Shown: positions 27,277 to 36,296, counted from the stretch's first letter. The stretch: 64,000 nt of DNA from Nioella sp. MMSF_3534 (GCF_030732985.1 NZ_JASHJX010000003.1:98546-162545), one strand, 5' to 3'. Made by a program: numbers and translations. The notes: a model not told the origin generated them from the letters alone.

Positions 27277-28188
27277 CTATTCGGCAGCCGAGACCGACGG
27301 AACAGCGGTGCCCTCCCTAGCCACCTGATCGAACAGCCAGTCGCGGAAGGCCCGGATGATCGGGTCGCCTGCCCGGTCTTCGCGATACGCCACGGAATAG
27401 ATGATCATCGGCATCGTCACGGTCTCGAACAGGCGCACCAGTCTGCCAGAGGCGAGCGTGCCCCGCACGACCGAGTCGTAGGCCAGCGACACGCCCTGTC
27501 CACGTTCTGCGGCGGTGGTGGCCAGCTCGCAATTGGGAAAGACAGGGCCTTTTGGCAGCACCGGGTCCAGCAGGCCCGCGGCGGCGAACCAGTCGCCCCA
27601 GGCATCGTCGGTCTCGTCATACATCAGCCGCAGGCGCAGCAGGTCCTCGGGCCGCTCCACGCCTTCCGAGTCGCGCAGATGCGGGCTGATCACCGGGTAG
27701 CGGTTGGACTGCATCAGCGGTTCCGTCACCACACCGGGGGTAAGGTCGGTCGACCACTGGATCACCACGTCGCTGTCATTGCTGGCGAAATCGGTCGAGG
27801 GCGCGCCGGTCGAGACCCGCAGCCGCACCCGGTCTCCGAACTCCAGCCGGTCGAGCCGGGGCACCAGCCAGCGCGCCGCCAGACCGGGCGTGCACAGCAC
27901 CCGCAGCGGGCGCTCCCCGGCCTGCCGGATGGCGCGGGTGCTGTCCTCCAGCCCGTTCAGAAGCCCGGTCAGCCGGCCCGCATAGCCGCGCCCGGTCAGC
28001 GTCAGCTCCAGCCGGTTGCCGACCCGTTCGAAAAGCGCGGTGTCCAGATACTCCTCCAGCGCGCGGATCTGGTGGCTGATGGCCGAGGGCGACAGGCACA
28101 GCTCCTCGGCGGCTGTCTTGAAGCTTTTGTGCCGCGCGGCGGCCTCGAAGGCGCGGACGGCGGCGAAAGGGGGCAGCTGGCGTCCCAT
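27277..28188 (-). CDS. LysR-family transcriptional regulator (GcvA-like)
   Basis: A 303-residue LysR regulator. It begins MGRQLPPFAAVRAFEAAARHKSFKTAAEELCLSPSAISHQIRALEEYL, the GcvA-type helix-turn-helix (residues 1-60), then a linker helix and a periplasmic-binding-like effector domain (about 90-295). ATG 28188 has AAGGGA upstream; an ATG at 28215 would add nine residues. It is divergent from the putative metalloprotease gene at 28295 with 106 bp between them, so that gene is a likely target. Confidence 0.9.
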   Translation of the reverse strand: MGRQLPPFAAVRAFEAAARHKSFKTAAEELCLSPSAISHQIRALEEYLDTALFERVGNRLELTLTGRGYAGRLTGLLNGLEDSTRAIRQAGERPLRVLCTPGLAARWLVPRLDRLEFGDRVRLRVSTGAPSTDFASNDSDVVIQWSTDLTPGVVTEPLMQSNRYPVISPHLRDSEGVERPEDLLRLRLMYDETDDAWGDWFAAAGLLDPVLPKGPVFPNCELATTAAERGQGVSLAYDSVVRGTLASGRLVRLFETVTMPMIIYSVAYREDRAGDPIIRAFRDWLFDQVAREGTAVPSVSAAE

Positions 28189-28294
28189 GGCGGGTGAATT
28201 CCCTTCATGCGCCAATGAAAAAAGGTCTTTTGCGTCTGGCGCGGGTTGGACCTTAGCATGATTTCATTCCTGATCCAAACCCACGGAGGTCACC

Positions 28295-28837
28295 ATGACC
28301 ATCCCTTTCCGGGCCAGCCACCGGCTGGTGCGCTCTCTCTCCTTGTGCGCGGCACTGGCGCTGACGCCGGTCACCGCAGCGGCGCAGGATCTGCTGGCAT
28401 GGCGCGAGGCCCCGACGATGCAGGCGCTTGTCACCCATATGGAAGACTGGCTGGATGCCCACACCGATCTGCCAAGGCGCGAGGCCCCGCCGCTGATCCA
28501 GCTGACCAGCCACGCCCATGCCTCGGGCATCGCCCATAGCCACCAGACCTCGGCCAGCCCGACCCTGCGGGGGCTCTACGACCCCGAGGCAGAAACGGTC
28601 TGGCTGGTGCAGCCCTGGGACGCCCGCAACCCCTATGACGTCAGTGTGCTGCTGCACGAACTGGTGCATCACCGGCAGGCGGCGGCGGGCCATTGGTATT
28701 GCCCCGGCGCGCAGGAACTGCCCGCCTACCGCATCCAGCAGGAATGGCTGAACGACCTCGGGCTGGAACCCGATGTGAACTGGATCGCCGTGGTGATCGA
28801 GGCCGGGTGCACGCCGCGCGACATCCACCCGGATTGA
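28295..28837 (+). CDS. exported putative zinc metalloprotease (DUF6647-like)
   Basis: A 180-residue protein with a signal peptide (residues 1-31, ending AAAQ-D). The mature part has a single HELVHH motif (HExxH, near residue 118) in VLLHELVHHRQAAAGHWYCPGAQELPAYRIQQEWL, which suggests zinc binding and peptidase-type chemistry; the downstream Glu in CPGAQELPAY could be the third ligand. Two Cys may pair. It is divergent from a LysR regulator and converges with trxB, ending 4 bases before the trxB stop. Confidence 0.8.
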   Translation: MTIPFRASHRLVRSLSLCAALALTPVTAAAQDLLAWREAPTMQALVTHMEDWLDAHTDLPRREAPPLIQLTSHAHASGIAHSHQTSASPTLRGLYDPEAETVWLVQPWDARNPYDVSVLLHELVHHRQAAAGHWYCPGAQELPAYRIQQEWLNDLGLEPDVNWIAVVIEAGCTPRDIHPD

Positions 28838-28841
28838 TGCG

Positions 28842-29783
28842 TCACTCCTGCTCGGCCAGCCAGTGTTCGGCGTCGAGCGCGGCCATGCAGCCCATCCCGG
28901 CGCTGGTCACGGCCTGGCGGTACTTGTGGTCGGTCAGGTCGCCCGCCGCGAAGATGCCGGGGATCGAGGTGCGGGTGCTGCCCGCCTCGACCTTCACATA
29001 GCCGCCATTGTGCAGGTCCAGGACGTCCTTGACCAGCTCGTTCGCAGGCGCATGGCCGATGGCGACGAAGACACCCTTGCAGGGGATCTCGGTGATCTCG
29101 CCGGTCTCCACATGCTTGACGCGCACAGCCTCGACGCCCTTGGGGTTGTCGCTGCCCACGACCTCCTCCAGCACGTGGTGCCACAGGGGTTCGATCTTGG
29201 GGTTCTTCATCAGCCGGTCGATCAGGATCTTTTCGGCGCGCAGCTCGTCCCGGCGGTGAATGAGCGTGACCTTGGAGGCGAAATTGGTCAGGAACAGCGC
29301 CTCTTCCACGGCGGTGTTGCCGCCGCCGATCACCACGATCTCCTGCCCGCGATAGAAGAAGCCATCACAGGTGGCGCAGGCCGACACGCCGAAGCCCTTG
29401 AACGCCTCTTCCGAGGGCAGGCCGAGCCACTTGGCCCGTGCGCCGGTGGCAAGGATCACCGCGTCGGCGGTGTAGGTGGTGCCGCTGTCGCCCTGCGCCA
29501 CGAAGGGACGAACGGAGGTATCCAGCGAGGTGATGATGTCGCCGATGATCTCGCAGCCCATGGCCTTGGCATGGGCCTCCATCCGCACCATCAGGTCAGG
29601 CCCCTGCACCTCGGTGTCGCCGGGCCAGTTCTCGACCTCGGTCGTGGTGGTCAGCTGCCCGCCCGGTTCGATCCCCTGCACCAGAATGGGGTTCAGCATC
29701 GCGCGGCTGGCATAGACGCCGGCGGTATAGCCAGCCGGGCCGGAGCCGATGATCAGAACGCGGGTGTGGCGGGTGTCGGACAT
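28842..29783 (-). CDS. trxB: thioredoxin-disulfide reductase
   Basis: A 313-residue flavoenzyme that reduces thioredoxin with NADPH. FAD motif [18 protein letters not shown] (residues 11-28), redox-active CATC in [13 protein letters not shown] (near residue 138), NADPH motif [14 protein letters not shown], and [29 protein letters not shown] at the C terminus are all intact. ATG 29783 has AAGGAAG at the right distance; an upstream ATG at 29828 is not used. Low-molecular-weight class. Confidence 0.97.
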   Translation of the reverse strand: MSDTRHTRVLIIGSGPAGYTAGVYASRAMLNPILVQGIEPGGQLTTTTEVENWPGDTEVQGPDLMVRMEAHAKAMGCEIIGDIITSLDTSVRPFVAQGDSGTTYTADAVILATGARAKWLGLPSEEAFKGFGVSACATCDGFFYRGQEIVVIGGGNTAVEEALFLTNFASKVTLIHRRDELRAEKILIDRLMKNPKIEPLWHHVLEEVVGSDNPKGVEAVRVKHVETGEITEIPCKGVFVAIGHAPANELVKDVLDLHNGGYVKVEAGSTRTSIPGIFAAGDLTDHKYRQAVTSAGMGCMAALDAEHWLAEQE

Positions 29784-29850
29784 GGAGGCTTCCTTGGGTG
29801 TGTCATGAGTCGCCGCCAATGTAGCCACCCCGCGCGGGAGGCAAAAGGGG

Positions 29851-29886
29851 GGGCAGGGCCGGATCGCGCCGGGCCTGTGCCTGCCC
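29851..29886 (-). terminator. Rho-independent terminator of the small lipoprotein gene
   Basis: GGGCAGG/CCTGCCC outer stem with a nested CCGG stem, followed on the minus strand by CCCCTTTTGCC. It begins 5 bases after the lipoprotein stop at 29892. Confidence 0.7.
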
Positions 29887-29891
29887 GTGTC

Positions 29892-30179
29892 CTAGTAGTC
29901 CGAATCCCCGCCGCCCCGGGTCATGGCTCCGCGCACGGCCTCGATGCAACCTTCCGCCGTGGGTGCTTCGCATTCATAATAGCGCCCGTTGACGAAGACG
30001 AAATACTGCTCGCTGCCGCCGAATTCCGCCGGTCGCGTGGCCACTGTGTAGGTCTGCCCGTCGATTGCCACGACTGTCCTGTCGTAGAACGTGGACTCCG
30101 GTAGGTCCGGCATGCGCAAGGAGTCGCCGCAACTCGCAAGGGCGACAGCCGGGATCAGGATCAGGCTGTGCAGCTTCAT
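29892..30179 (-). CDS. small lipoprotein
   Basis: A 95-residue protein with a lipoprotein signal: MKLHSLILIPAVALASCGDS, lipobox LASC at Cys16. The mature part, about 80 residues, has a second Cys pair (YYECEAPTAEGC) that may form a disulfide. Two adjacent ATGs (30182 and 30179) follow AAAGGAG; the second has the better spacing. The family is not recognised. It is divergent from the Lrp gene at 30375 and ends at its own terminator. Confidence 0.75.
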   Translation of the reverse strand: MKLHSLILIPAVALASCGDSLRMPDLPESTFYDRTVVAIDGQTYTVATRPAEFGGSEQYFVFVNGRYYECEAPTAEGCIEAVRGAMTRGGGDSDY

Positions 30180-30307
30180 CATAATTCTCCTTTGTTTGAA
30201 TCCGCTCATAAACATTCACACCATAACACATTCTTCTGCGCGATGCCGGGTCGTGTGGTGGCACTTGCATTTCCGACTTGTCCGGTACATATCTTGCGCG
30301 CCCTTGA

Positions 30308-30348
30308 AATATTCTTGCGCAAAGGGCATGTCCGATAACAGGAATATT
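30308..30348. promoter_or_regulatory. inverted repeat in the lipoprotein/Lrp divergent gap
   Basis: AATATTC (30308-30314) and GAATATT (30342-30348) form a perfect 7-bp inverted repeat with 27 bases between, ending 26 bp before the lrp start. The AT-rich arms and wide spacing fit Lrp/AsnC proteins, which bind as multimers. This is inference. Confidence 0.4.
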
Positions 30349-30374
30349 AAACGTCTGGGGAGGCGAGCAGAAAC

Positions 30375-30875
30375 ATGCCAGGGGCAAAACTGGACCAAAC
30401 CGACCGCATGATCCTGGCGGAGCTTCAGGGCAATGGCCGCATGACCAATGTGGAACTGGCCAGCCGCGTCGGCATTTCCGCCCCCCCCTGCCTGCGCCGG
30501 GTCCGCACGCTGGAGGAACAGGGCTTCATCAAGGGGTATCACGCCGATGTGGATGCACGGCAACTGGGCTTCGAGGTTCAGGTCTTCGCCATGGTCGGGC
30601 TGCACAGCCAGGCCGAGGCCGATCTGGTCGCCTTCGAGGACCGCTGCCGGGCGTGGCCGCTGGTCCGCGAATGCCACATGCTGAACGGCGAGATCGACTT
30701 CATCCTGAAATGCGTGGCCCCCGACCTGTCCACTTTCCAGAGCTTCTTGACCGAACAGCTGACCGCCGCCGACAATGTCGCCCATGTGCGCACCTCTCTG
30801 GTCATTCGCGGGGCCAAGGACGACCCCGGTGTGCCCTTCGACGTGCTGGAGGAACGCATCGCGCGCGAGGGTTAG
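30375..30875 (+). CDS. Lrp/AsnC-family transcriptional regulator
   Basis: A 166-residue regulator with an N-terminal AsnC helix-turn-helix (TDRMILAELQGNGRMTNVELASRVGISAPPCLRRVRTLEEQGFI, residues 8-50) and a C-terminal RAM (AsnC ligand-binding) domain (about 70-150, with VRECHMLNGEIDFILKCVAPDLSTFQSFL). The gene is followed after 3 bases by the TPR-sulfotransferase gene, so they probably form one unit. It is divergent from the lipoprotein gene across a 195-bp gap. Confidence 0.92.
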   Translation: MPGAKLDQTDRMILAELQGNGRMTNVELASRVGISAPPCLRRVRTLEEQGFIKGYHADVDARQLGFEVQVFAMVGLHSQAEADLVAFEDRCRAWPLVRECHMLNGEIDFILKCVAPDLSTFQSFLTEQLTAADNVAHVRTSLVIRGAKDDPGVPFDVLEERIAREG

Positions 30876-30878
30876 GCC

Positions 30879-32930
30879 ATGCTTCCCGTCAATCCGGCGC
30901 GGATCAAGCAGCTCTACGGGCAGGCGATGGCCGCCCAAACCGCAGGCCGGACCGAGGAGGCGCTGGCGCTTTATGCGCAGGTGTTGCAGGCCCGTCCCGA
31001 TCTGGCCGAAGCGCATTTCCAGGTGGGCCGCATCCATGCCGCGCGCGGGGATGCCGCCAAGGCCGAGACCGCCCTGCGCAAGGCGCTGAAATCCCGGCCA
31101 AAGGAACCCGCGATCTGGCAGGGGCTGGCGGCCGTCCTGACCGGTGGCAAGCTGAAGAAACTGCAACGGGAGGCTGCTGCGGCGGGCATTCCCCTGACCT
31201 CCGGCCCTGACATCGCCCCGATCCTGCGCCAGATCGAACAGGGGCAGGCCAAGGCCGCCGAAACCGCCGCATTCGCACTGGTCACCCGGTTTCCGAATGC
31301 GGCCGGGCCCGCGCTTGCACTTGGTCTTGCCCGAATGGCTCTGGGACATTGGGCGGGGGCCATCGGACCGCTCGAAAAATCCGTGGACCGCGCCCCGGAC
31401 GATCCCCGCGCGCTGCTGGCTCTTGGCGAATGTCATGTGCATCTGGGGCAATGGCTGCGGGCCGAAACGGTCCTGACCCGCGCCGCTGATCGGGGGGCGG
31501 ATGTGACATTGCCGCTGGCCCGAGCCTTGCGCGAAACCTGCCGCGTGGAAGAGGCCGAGGCGCTCTTGGCAAGCGCCATCGCGCGGCACAGGAAACGCCC
31601 CGACCTGCATCTGGATCACGGCGATACGCTTGCCGCCCTGCGCCGCCCGAAAGAGGCACGCCGCGCCTATGACGCCGCCATCCGCCTTGGCCGGTCGCGC
31701 GGCTTTCTGGCGCGGCTGTCGGAAACGCTGGCCGCCGAAGGCGAAAGTGGGGCCGCTGCGGCGCTGATGGACGAATTGGTAAGGTCGGACCCGAAGAACG
31801 TCGCCTTCCGCACCATCCGGGGCCAGCAGCGCCAGACGGCGGGCGACATGGATGGCGCGCGCGCCGATTTGCTGGAGGCCACGCGGATCAGCCCCGACGC
31901 GGCCGAGGCGATCCGGTCCTATGTCGGGGGCGGCAAGATCAAACCCGATGACCCGATCCTGCCGATCCTTGAGGCGCGGGCAGACAACGCGACCCTTCCC
32001 GCGCTCAGCCGCCGGGTGCTGGCCTTCGCCATGGCCAAGGCGCAGGAGGATCTGGGCCATCACGATCGGGTCTTCCGCTATCTCAACCGCGCAAACCGGA
32101 TGATGCGGGCCGAGTTCTCCTACCGGTTCGAGGCCGATCTGGACGCAGCCCGAGCGCTTGTTGGCAGCTATGATGCCCTGCGCAAGGCCCCCGTCCCGCG
32201 CGATTGCCCGGACGATGCGCCGGTTTTCGTCACCGGTCCGCCCCGGTCGGGAACGACGCTGGTGGAAACCATCCTTGCCGCGCATCCGCGTGTGACGGCG
32301 GGGGGCGAAATGCCGTTTCTCGTGCGCGCTCTGCACCTGCCACTGGACCGGGTGGCCGATGGCCTCATCGCTGACGAGGCAGGCTTTGCCGAGGCGGGCA
32401 GGGCCTACATGACGGCTGCACGGCGGCGCTCTGGGGCCGTGGATATCCTGACCGACAAGGCCATCTCGACCTTCTCGCGCATCGGGCAAGCTTCGCTGGC
32501 ACTGCCCAATGCCCGGTTCCTGATGCTGCGCCGCGATCCGCGCGATGTGGGCCTGTCGATCTACCGCAACATGTTCCCGCCGGGGCGGCAGCTCTTTGCC
32601 ACCGATCTGGCCGATATCGGGCGCTACCTGCGGCTTTACGAGGCGATGCTGGACCATTGGGCCGAGGCGCTGCCCGACCGGGTGCATGTCGTGGACTACG
32701 AGGCGCTGACCGCCGAGCCGGAGCCGCAGATCCGTGCCCTGGTCGCGGCCGCCGGACTGGACTGGGACGCCGCCTGTCTGGAACCGCACAAGGCGCGGCG
32801 CAATGTGGCGACTCTCAGCTTCGCGCAGGTGCGCCAGCCCATCTACCGGGCCTCGGTCGCGGGCTGGACACGCTATGAAACGGACCTGGAACCGCTGTTG
32901 GAGGCGCTTGAAAAGCCCGTTTCGCTGTAG
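30879..32930 (+). CDS. TPR-repeat sulfotransferase
   Basis: A 683-residue protein with two parts. Residues about 1-415 are a string of tetratricopeptide-like helices (for example YAQVLQARPDLAEAHFQVGRIHAARGDAAKAETALRKALKSRP). From about 445 there is a sulfotransferase domain: VFVTGPPRSGTTLVETILAAHPRVTAGGE is the 5'-PAPS phosphosulfate loop and ARFLMLRRDPRDVGLSIYRNMF the 3'-phosphate site. It should move sulfate from PAPS to a glycan or protein. The neighbouring Lrp gene ends 3 bases upstream. Confidence 0.88.
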   Translation: MLPVNPARIKQLYGQAMAAQTAGRTEEALALYAQVLQARPDLAEAHFQVGRIHAARGDAAKAETALRKALKSRPKEPAIWQGLAAVLTGGKLKKLQREAAAAGIPLTSGPDIAPILRQIEQGQAKAAETAAFALVTRFPNAAGPALALGLARMALGHWAGAIGPLEKSVDRAPDDPRALLALGECHVHLGQWLRAETVLTRAADRGADVTLPLARALRETCRVEEAEALLASAIARHRKRPDLHLDHGDTLAALRRPKEARRAYDAAIRLGRSRGFLARLSETLAAEGESGAAAALMDELVRSDPKNVAFRTIRGQQRQTAGDMDGARADLLEATRISPDAAEAIRSYVGGGKIKPDDPILPILEARADNATLPALSRRVLAFAMAKAQEDLGHHDRVFRYLNRANRMMRAEFSYRFEADLDAARALVGSYDALRKAPVPRDCPDDAPVFVTGPPRSGTTLVETILAAHPRVTAGGEMPFLVRALHLPLDRVADGLIADEAGFAEAGRAYMTAARRRSGAVDILTDKAISTFSRIGQASLALPNARFLMLRRDPRDVGLSIYRNMFPPGRQLFATDLADIGRYLRLYEAMLDHWAEALPDRVHVVDYEALTAEPEPQIRALVAAAGLDWDAACLEPHKARRNVATLSFAQVRQPIYRASVAGWTRYETDLEPLLEALEKPVSL

Positions 32931-32962
32931 CGCCGCGCCGCGCCGTGCAGCGCCGGGGGCGG

Positions 32963-33769
32963 TTAAGCGGGAAGGGGCGCCTCGTGCATCGCATGGGCTG
33001 CCGGATCGAAGCAATGCCCGATCACCTCCGATCCGCGCAGTTCGATGGCACGACCCGGCGGCAGTTCGGTCCAGACCCCGGCCACCTCGTCCAGCGGTTC
33101 CGAGGACACCACCACCCCCTTTCGGCAATGGCGGTAGTAGAGGCTTGGGGCATAGCGGTCCGACGCGTAGCGCGCGGCGAACAGCCGGGCACCATCGGAC
33201 CAGCAGGCGGCAAAGCGCATATGGGGCATGCTGCCATGCCTGCGCGCCAACCCTTCCACCTGCCCCACGGCGCGGGCCATTGCCCCGACCGGATCAGCCG
33301 CCATCCCATGCCCGAGGGCGATCAGGAAGATCGCCTCGCTTTCGGTCGCGCCGAGGCGCTGCGCATAAAGATGCTCGGGGATCATCGCGTCCAGACGCTG
33401 GCGGAACCGATCGTGCCCGCCCGCCTGACCGTTATGCATGAAGCTCCAGCGGCCAAGGCCGAACGGGTGGCAATTGTTGCGCGATGTCGCCGTCCCGGTC
33501 GAGGCGCGTACATGCGCCATGAAAAGGCCCGCCTTCGTGTGATGGGCAAGCTGTTTCAGATTGGCATCGGACCATGCGGGGCCGGTATCCTTGTAGAAAC
33601 AGGGCACTGTGCGCTCGGGCGAATACCAGGCCAGCCCGAACCCGTCCGCGTTGATCGGAGTCTTGCCGATCAGCGCATTGCGGCTCTGCTCGACCAGCGA
33701 TTGTTTCTGCTCGATCACCAGCTCCTCAAGATAGCGCGGCGCGCCCGTCCAGGCGAGGAACCGGCACAT
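32963..33769 (-). CDS. class II glutamine amidotransferase (YafJ-like)
   Basis: A 268-residue N-terminal-nucleophile amidotransferase domain. Cys2 (MCRFLAWTG) is the catalytic nucleophile after Met removal; NADGFGLAWYS, FMAHVRASTGTATSRNNCHPFGLGRWSFMHNGQ and the ESEAIF glutamine-pocket motif are present. It hydrolyses glutamine to give ammonia for a partner, or acts as a gamma-glutamyl hydrolase as in EgtC. Its start overlaps the stop of the PLP-enzyme gene by one base (TGATG), so the two are coupled and may act together. Ergothioneine genes are not seen here. Confidence 0.9.
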   Translation of the reverse strand: MCRFLAWTGAPRYLEELVIEQKQSLVEQSRNALIGKTPINADGFGLAWYSPERTVPCFYKDTGPAWSDANLKQLAHHTKAGLFMAHVRASTGTATSRNNCHPFGLGRWSFMHNGQAGGHDRFRQRLDAMIPEHLYAQRLGATESEAIFLIALGHGMAADPVGAMARAVGQVEGLARRHGSMPHMRFAACWSDGARLFAARYASDRYAPSLYYRHCRKGVVVSSEPLDEVAGVWTELPPGRAIELRGSEVIGHCFDPAAHAMHEAPLPA

Positions 33770-35208
33770 CAGGCAGCGGTCCGTGCAAACCGGGCGGTGG
33801 TTTCGTCGCAGCTATAGAGCGCGGCATGGTCTTCGGCGGTTTCGGCCAGTTGCTCGACGCAGTCGATGACGAAATTCGCCTTCTCATCGGTCATCAGCGC
33901 CGACAGGTTCAGCCGCACCCAACCGGGTTTGGCCAGTTCCTCGCCCGCTTCCAGCGCCGCGAAGAGCGCCTCGGATTGCGCCTGCCCGATGCCAAGCAGC
34001 CGGTGCGCATAGGGCCCCGCGCAGGCACACCCGCCGCGCGCCTGAATGCCGTGAATGTCAGACAGCATCCGGGTGAACAGCTGATGATGAATATAGCCCC
34101 CGCGCCCGTCGCGGATGCGGAAGGCGAAGATCGGCAGGGCCTTGGCATCGGTGTTTCCCAGCAAGTCCAGCCGCGGATGGGACCGCCACCGCAACAGCGC
34201 GCGGGCGCGCAGATCGGCCTGCCGCCGGTCCAGCCAGCCTTGACCGAGCGCCGCCTTTACCATCATCACCAGCGCCGCGCGGATATCGCCGACGACATTC
34301 GGCGTGCCCGCCTCTTCGCGGGTCGACAACCGGTCCGAATACCTGTGCCGCCAGGGCGAGACGAAGCTGACCGTTCCCCCGCCGGGCAGGGTGGGCGTGA
34401 CCCGCGAGGTCATCGAGTCGCGCAGGATCAGCACGCCCGACGCGCCCGGCCCGCCGGGAAACTTATGGGCCGAAAAGACGATGGCATCCTTGGCGAAATC
34501 GGTGCCGCCCTGCATCGACATCTCCATATAGGGGCCACCCCCGGCGAAATCCCAGATCGCCAGCGCGCCGCCCTGTTTCAGCACTCGCGTGACCGCATCG
34601 GTATCGGTCACGATCCCGGTGACGTTCGATGCCGCCGAGAAGCTGCCGACGATCAGGTCCGCGCCCCGCGCCGCGTCAAGCTGCGCCCGCAGATCACCCA
34701 GATCCGGGCCGCCTGCCGCATCCTCGGCCACCTCGATCACCTCGGCCCCGCTTTCGCGCCAGGGCAGCAGGTTGGAATGATGTTCATAGGGGCCGACCAG
34801 CACCACCACCCGGTGCCCACGCGCCAGCCGCGACGGAATGTCGAGCAACGCCACCAGCCGGTTCAGCCCCGCCGTCGCGCCGGACCCGGTGAACACCACG
34901 CTGCACCCGTCATCCGCCCCGGCCAGCGCCCCGATCCGCGCGCGCGCCTCTTCCCGCATCCGGGTCATGGCCGCGCCGCAATAGGACGCCTCGGTATGGC
35001 TGTTGGCGTAATAGGGCAGCACCGCGTCGCGCACGAAATCCTCGACCACCGTCAACGCCCGGCCAGAGGCGACGTAATCGGCGTAGATCAGGGGCTTCTG
35101 CCCGAACGGCGTGTCGATCAGGATGCCGTCGCCGATGACCCCGGAGCGCAGGACATCCACCAGGTCGCTTCGGTCGAGAGAGGCTTGAAAACGGGCAAGG
35201 GGGGTCAT
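33769..35208 (-). CDS. class V aminotransferase-fold PLP enzyme
   Basis: A 479-residue fold-type I PLP enzyme of the NifS/cysteine desulfurase-like group. The PLP Lys lies in FSAHKFPGGPGASGVLIL, and near the C terminus RGGCACAGPYAHRLLGI resembles the flexible Cys loop of desulfurases. It is about 80 residues longer than typical desulfurases. Desulfurase or C-S lyase activity is possible but unproven. It is the first gene of a pair with the glutamine amidotransferase and is divergent from an Lrp/AsnC gene at 35320, which likely controls it. Confidence 0.85.
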   Translation of the reverse strand: MTPLARFQASLDRSDLVDVLRSGVIGDGILIDTPFGQKPLIYADYVASGRALTVVEDFVRDAVLPYYANSHTEASYCGAAMTRMREEARARIGALAGADDGCSVVFTGSGATAGLNRLVALLDIPSRLARGHRVVVLVGPYEHHSNLLPWRESGAEVIEVAEDAAGGPDLGDLRAQLDAARGADLIVGSFSAASNVTGIVTDTDAVTRVLKQGGALAIWDFAGGGPYMEMSMQGGTDFAKDAIVFSAHKFPGGPGASGVLILRDSMTSRVTPTLPGGGTVSFVSPWRHRYSDRLSTREEAGTPNVVGDIRAALVMMVKAALGQGWLDRRQADLRARALLRWRSHPRLDLLGNTDAKALPIFAFRIRDGRGGYIHHQLFTRMLSDIHGIQARGGCACAGPYAHRLLGIGQAQSEALFAALEAGEELAKPGWVRLNLSALMTDEKANFVIDCVEQLAETAEDHAALYSCDETTARFARTAA

Positions 35209-35319
35209 GTCGGGCTCCAGTTCGCTGATTTCGGGAATCTGACACCCGGATGGCGCGATTTCATCACCGTTCTTTTCATGATATAGGGCAAAATTGGGTC
35301 ATTTGATCGGAGAGAACCT

Positions 35320-35787
35320 GTGAAACTAGATCAGATAGATTGTCTCCTGCTGGAGGCACTTCAGCGGGATGCCAGCCTGTCGCAACGGGCACTGTCGGAA
35401 AAGGTGGGCCTGTCGCAGAACGCCTGCTGGCGACGTCTGCGCGCGCTGGAGGATCGAGGCGTGATCCGGGGGCGCACCGTGCTGCTCGATCGGGCACAGT
35501 TGGGGGCCACGCTGGTGGTCTTCGTGATGGTCAAGACGCGGCATCATTCTGCCGACTGGCTCAACGCCTTTCGCCGCCATGTGCGGACGATCCCCAATGT
35601 GGTGGATTTCTTCCGGATCGGCGGGGAGTACGATTACATGCTGAAGATCGTGGCGCGCGACATGGCCGATTACGACCTTTGCTACAAACGGCTGATCGAG
35701 GGGGTAGAGCTGGACACCGTGACATCCTTCTTCGCGATGGAAGCGATTGAGGAACAGCGCCCGATTCCCCTCCGACCGATCGGGTAG
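35320..35787 (+). CDS. Lrp/AsnC-family transcriptional regulator
   Basis: A 155-residue regulator that starts at GTG 35320 after GGAGAG. Helix-turn-helix: IDCLLLEALQRDASLSQRALSEKVGLSQNACWRRLRALEDRGVI (residues 6-49); the RAM domain covers about 65-140 with VVDFFRIGGEYDYMLKIVARD. It is divergent, with a 111-bp gap, from the PLP enzyme/amidotransferase pair and probably regulates it. A terminator follows 30 bases after the stop. Confidence 0.92.
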   Translation: MKLDQIDCLLLEALQRDASLSQRALSEKVGLSQNACWRRLRALEDRGVIRGRTVLLDRAQLGATLVVFVMVKTRHHSADWLNAFRRHVRTIPNVVDFFRIGGEYDYMLKIVARDMADYDLCYKRLIEGVELDTVTSFFAMEAIEEQRPIPLRPIG

Positions 35788-35816
35788 GGCGTCCATCTGG
35801 ACCGCGCAAAGAAAAA

Positions 35817-35842
35817 GCGGCCCCGGAAGGCCGCCATTTTTT
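35817..35842 (+). terminator. Rho-independent terminator after the Lrp gene
   Basis: Stem GCGGCC (35817-35822) / GGCCGC (35829-35834), loop CCGGAA, then CATTTTTT. A clean terminator on the plus strand, 30 bases after the stop; the preceding AAAAA would allow weak action on the minus strand. Confidence 0.85.
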
Positions 35843-35884
35843 CAGCGTTCTGCTGGTCGGGCCGTGTCCGGCCCGTGCGTGGAA

Positions 35885-36010
35885 TCAGGCCGATGCCGCC
35901 TTGCGCAGCATGCTCCGGCGACGATGGCGTTTGCCACGCGACCAGGGCATTTCGATCTGTTCCTTCTGGCTTTCTTCCAGAACCTTTTCCATCCAGCGCC
36001 GTTTCAGCAT
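35885..36010 (-). CDS. small basic protein of 41 residues
   Basis: ATG 36010 is preceded by AGAGGACGAG, a good ribosome site, and the frame ends at 35885. The product (MLKRRWMEKVLEESQKEQIE, then MPWSRGKRHRRRSMLRKAASA) is strongly basic, with a predicted N-terminal helix and an Arg-rich tail. I recall similar MLKRRWM proteins as unnamed small proteins in Rhodobacteraceae genomes; no function is known. RNA or DNA binding is a guess from charge. It stands alone between an Lrp gene and pgeF. Confidence 0.65.
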   Translation of the reverse strand: MLKRRWMEKVLEESQKEQIEMPWSRGKRHRRRSMLRKAASA

Positions 36011-36296
36011 CTCTCTCGTCCTCTTTTCATGCCGGCCCTTTCCGGGCCATCTGTTGTCCCGTTTCCGGGTTGAGGACAATCTGGCGGAGCTTTCGGGCAG
36101 TCTTACGGCCCCGGTCCTAATTTTCCGTAAAAGGCAGGGGCGAAAATGTGGCAGGCGCGGGCCTTGTTTTCTTGGCATAAACCGGCCACGCGCCAGGGCT
36201 TCTGGGCAGCATTGGGGCAGGGCCTGTCAAGGATGCGCCAGATTCAGTCGGCCATAGAGCCAAGCGTGGCAGTCTCGCCCGATTTCCAGATTGGCA

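Noticed and set aside
30216..33128. A 970-codon open frame on the minus strand opposite the lrp and TPR-sulfotransferase genes
   Set aside because: It is a shadow of high-GC coding sequence; its product is Arg/Gly/Pro-rich with no family features, while the plus strand has clear domains.
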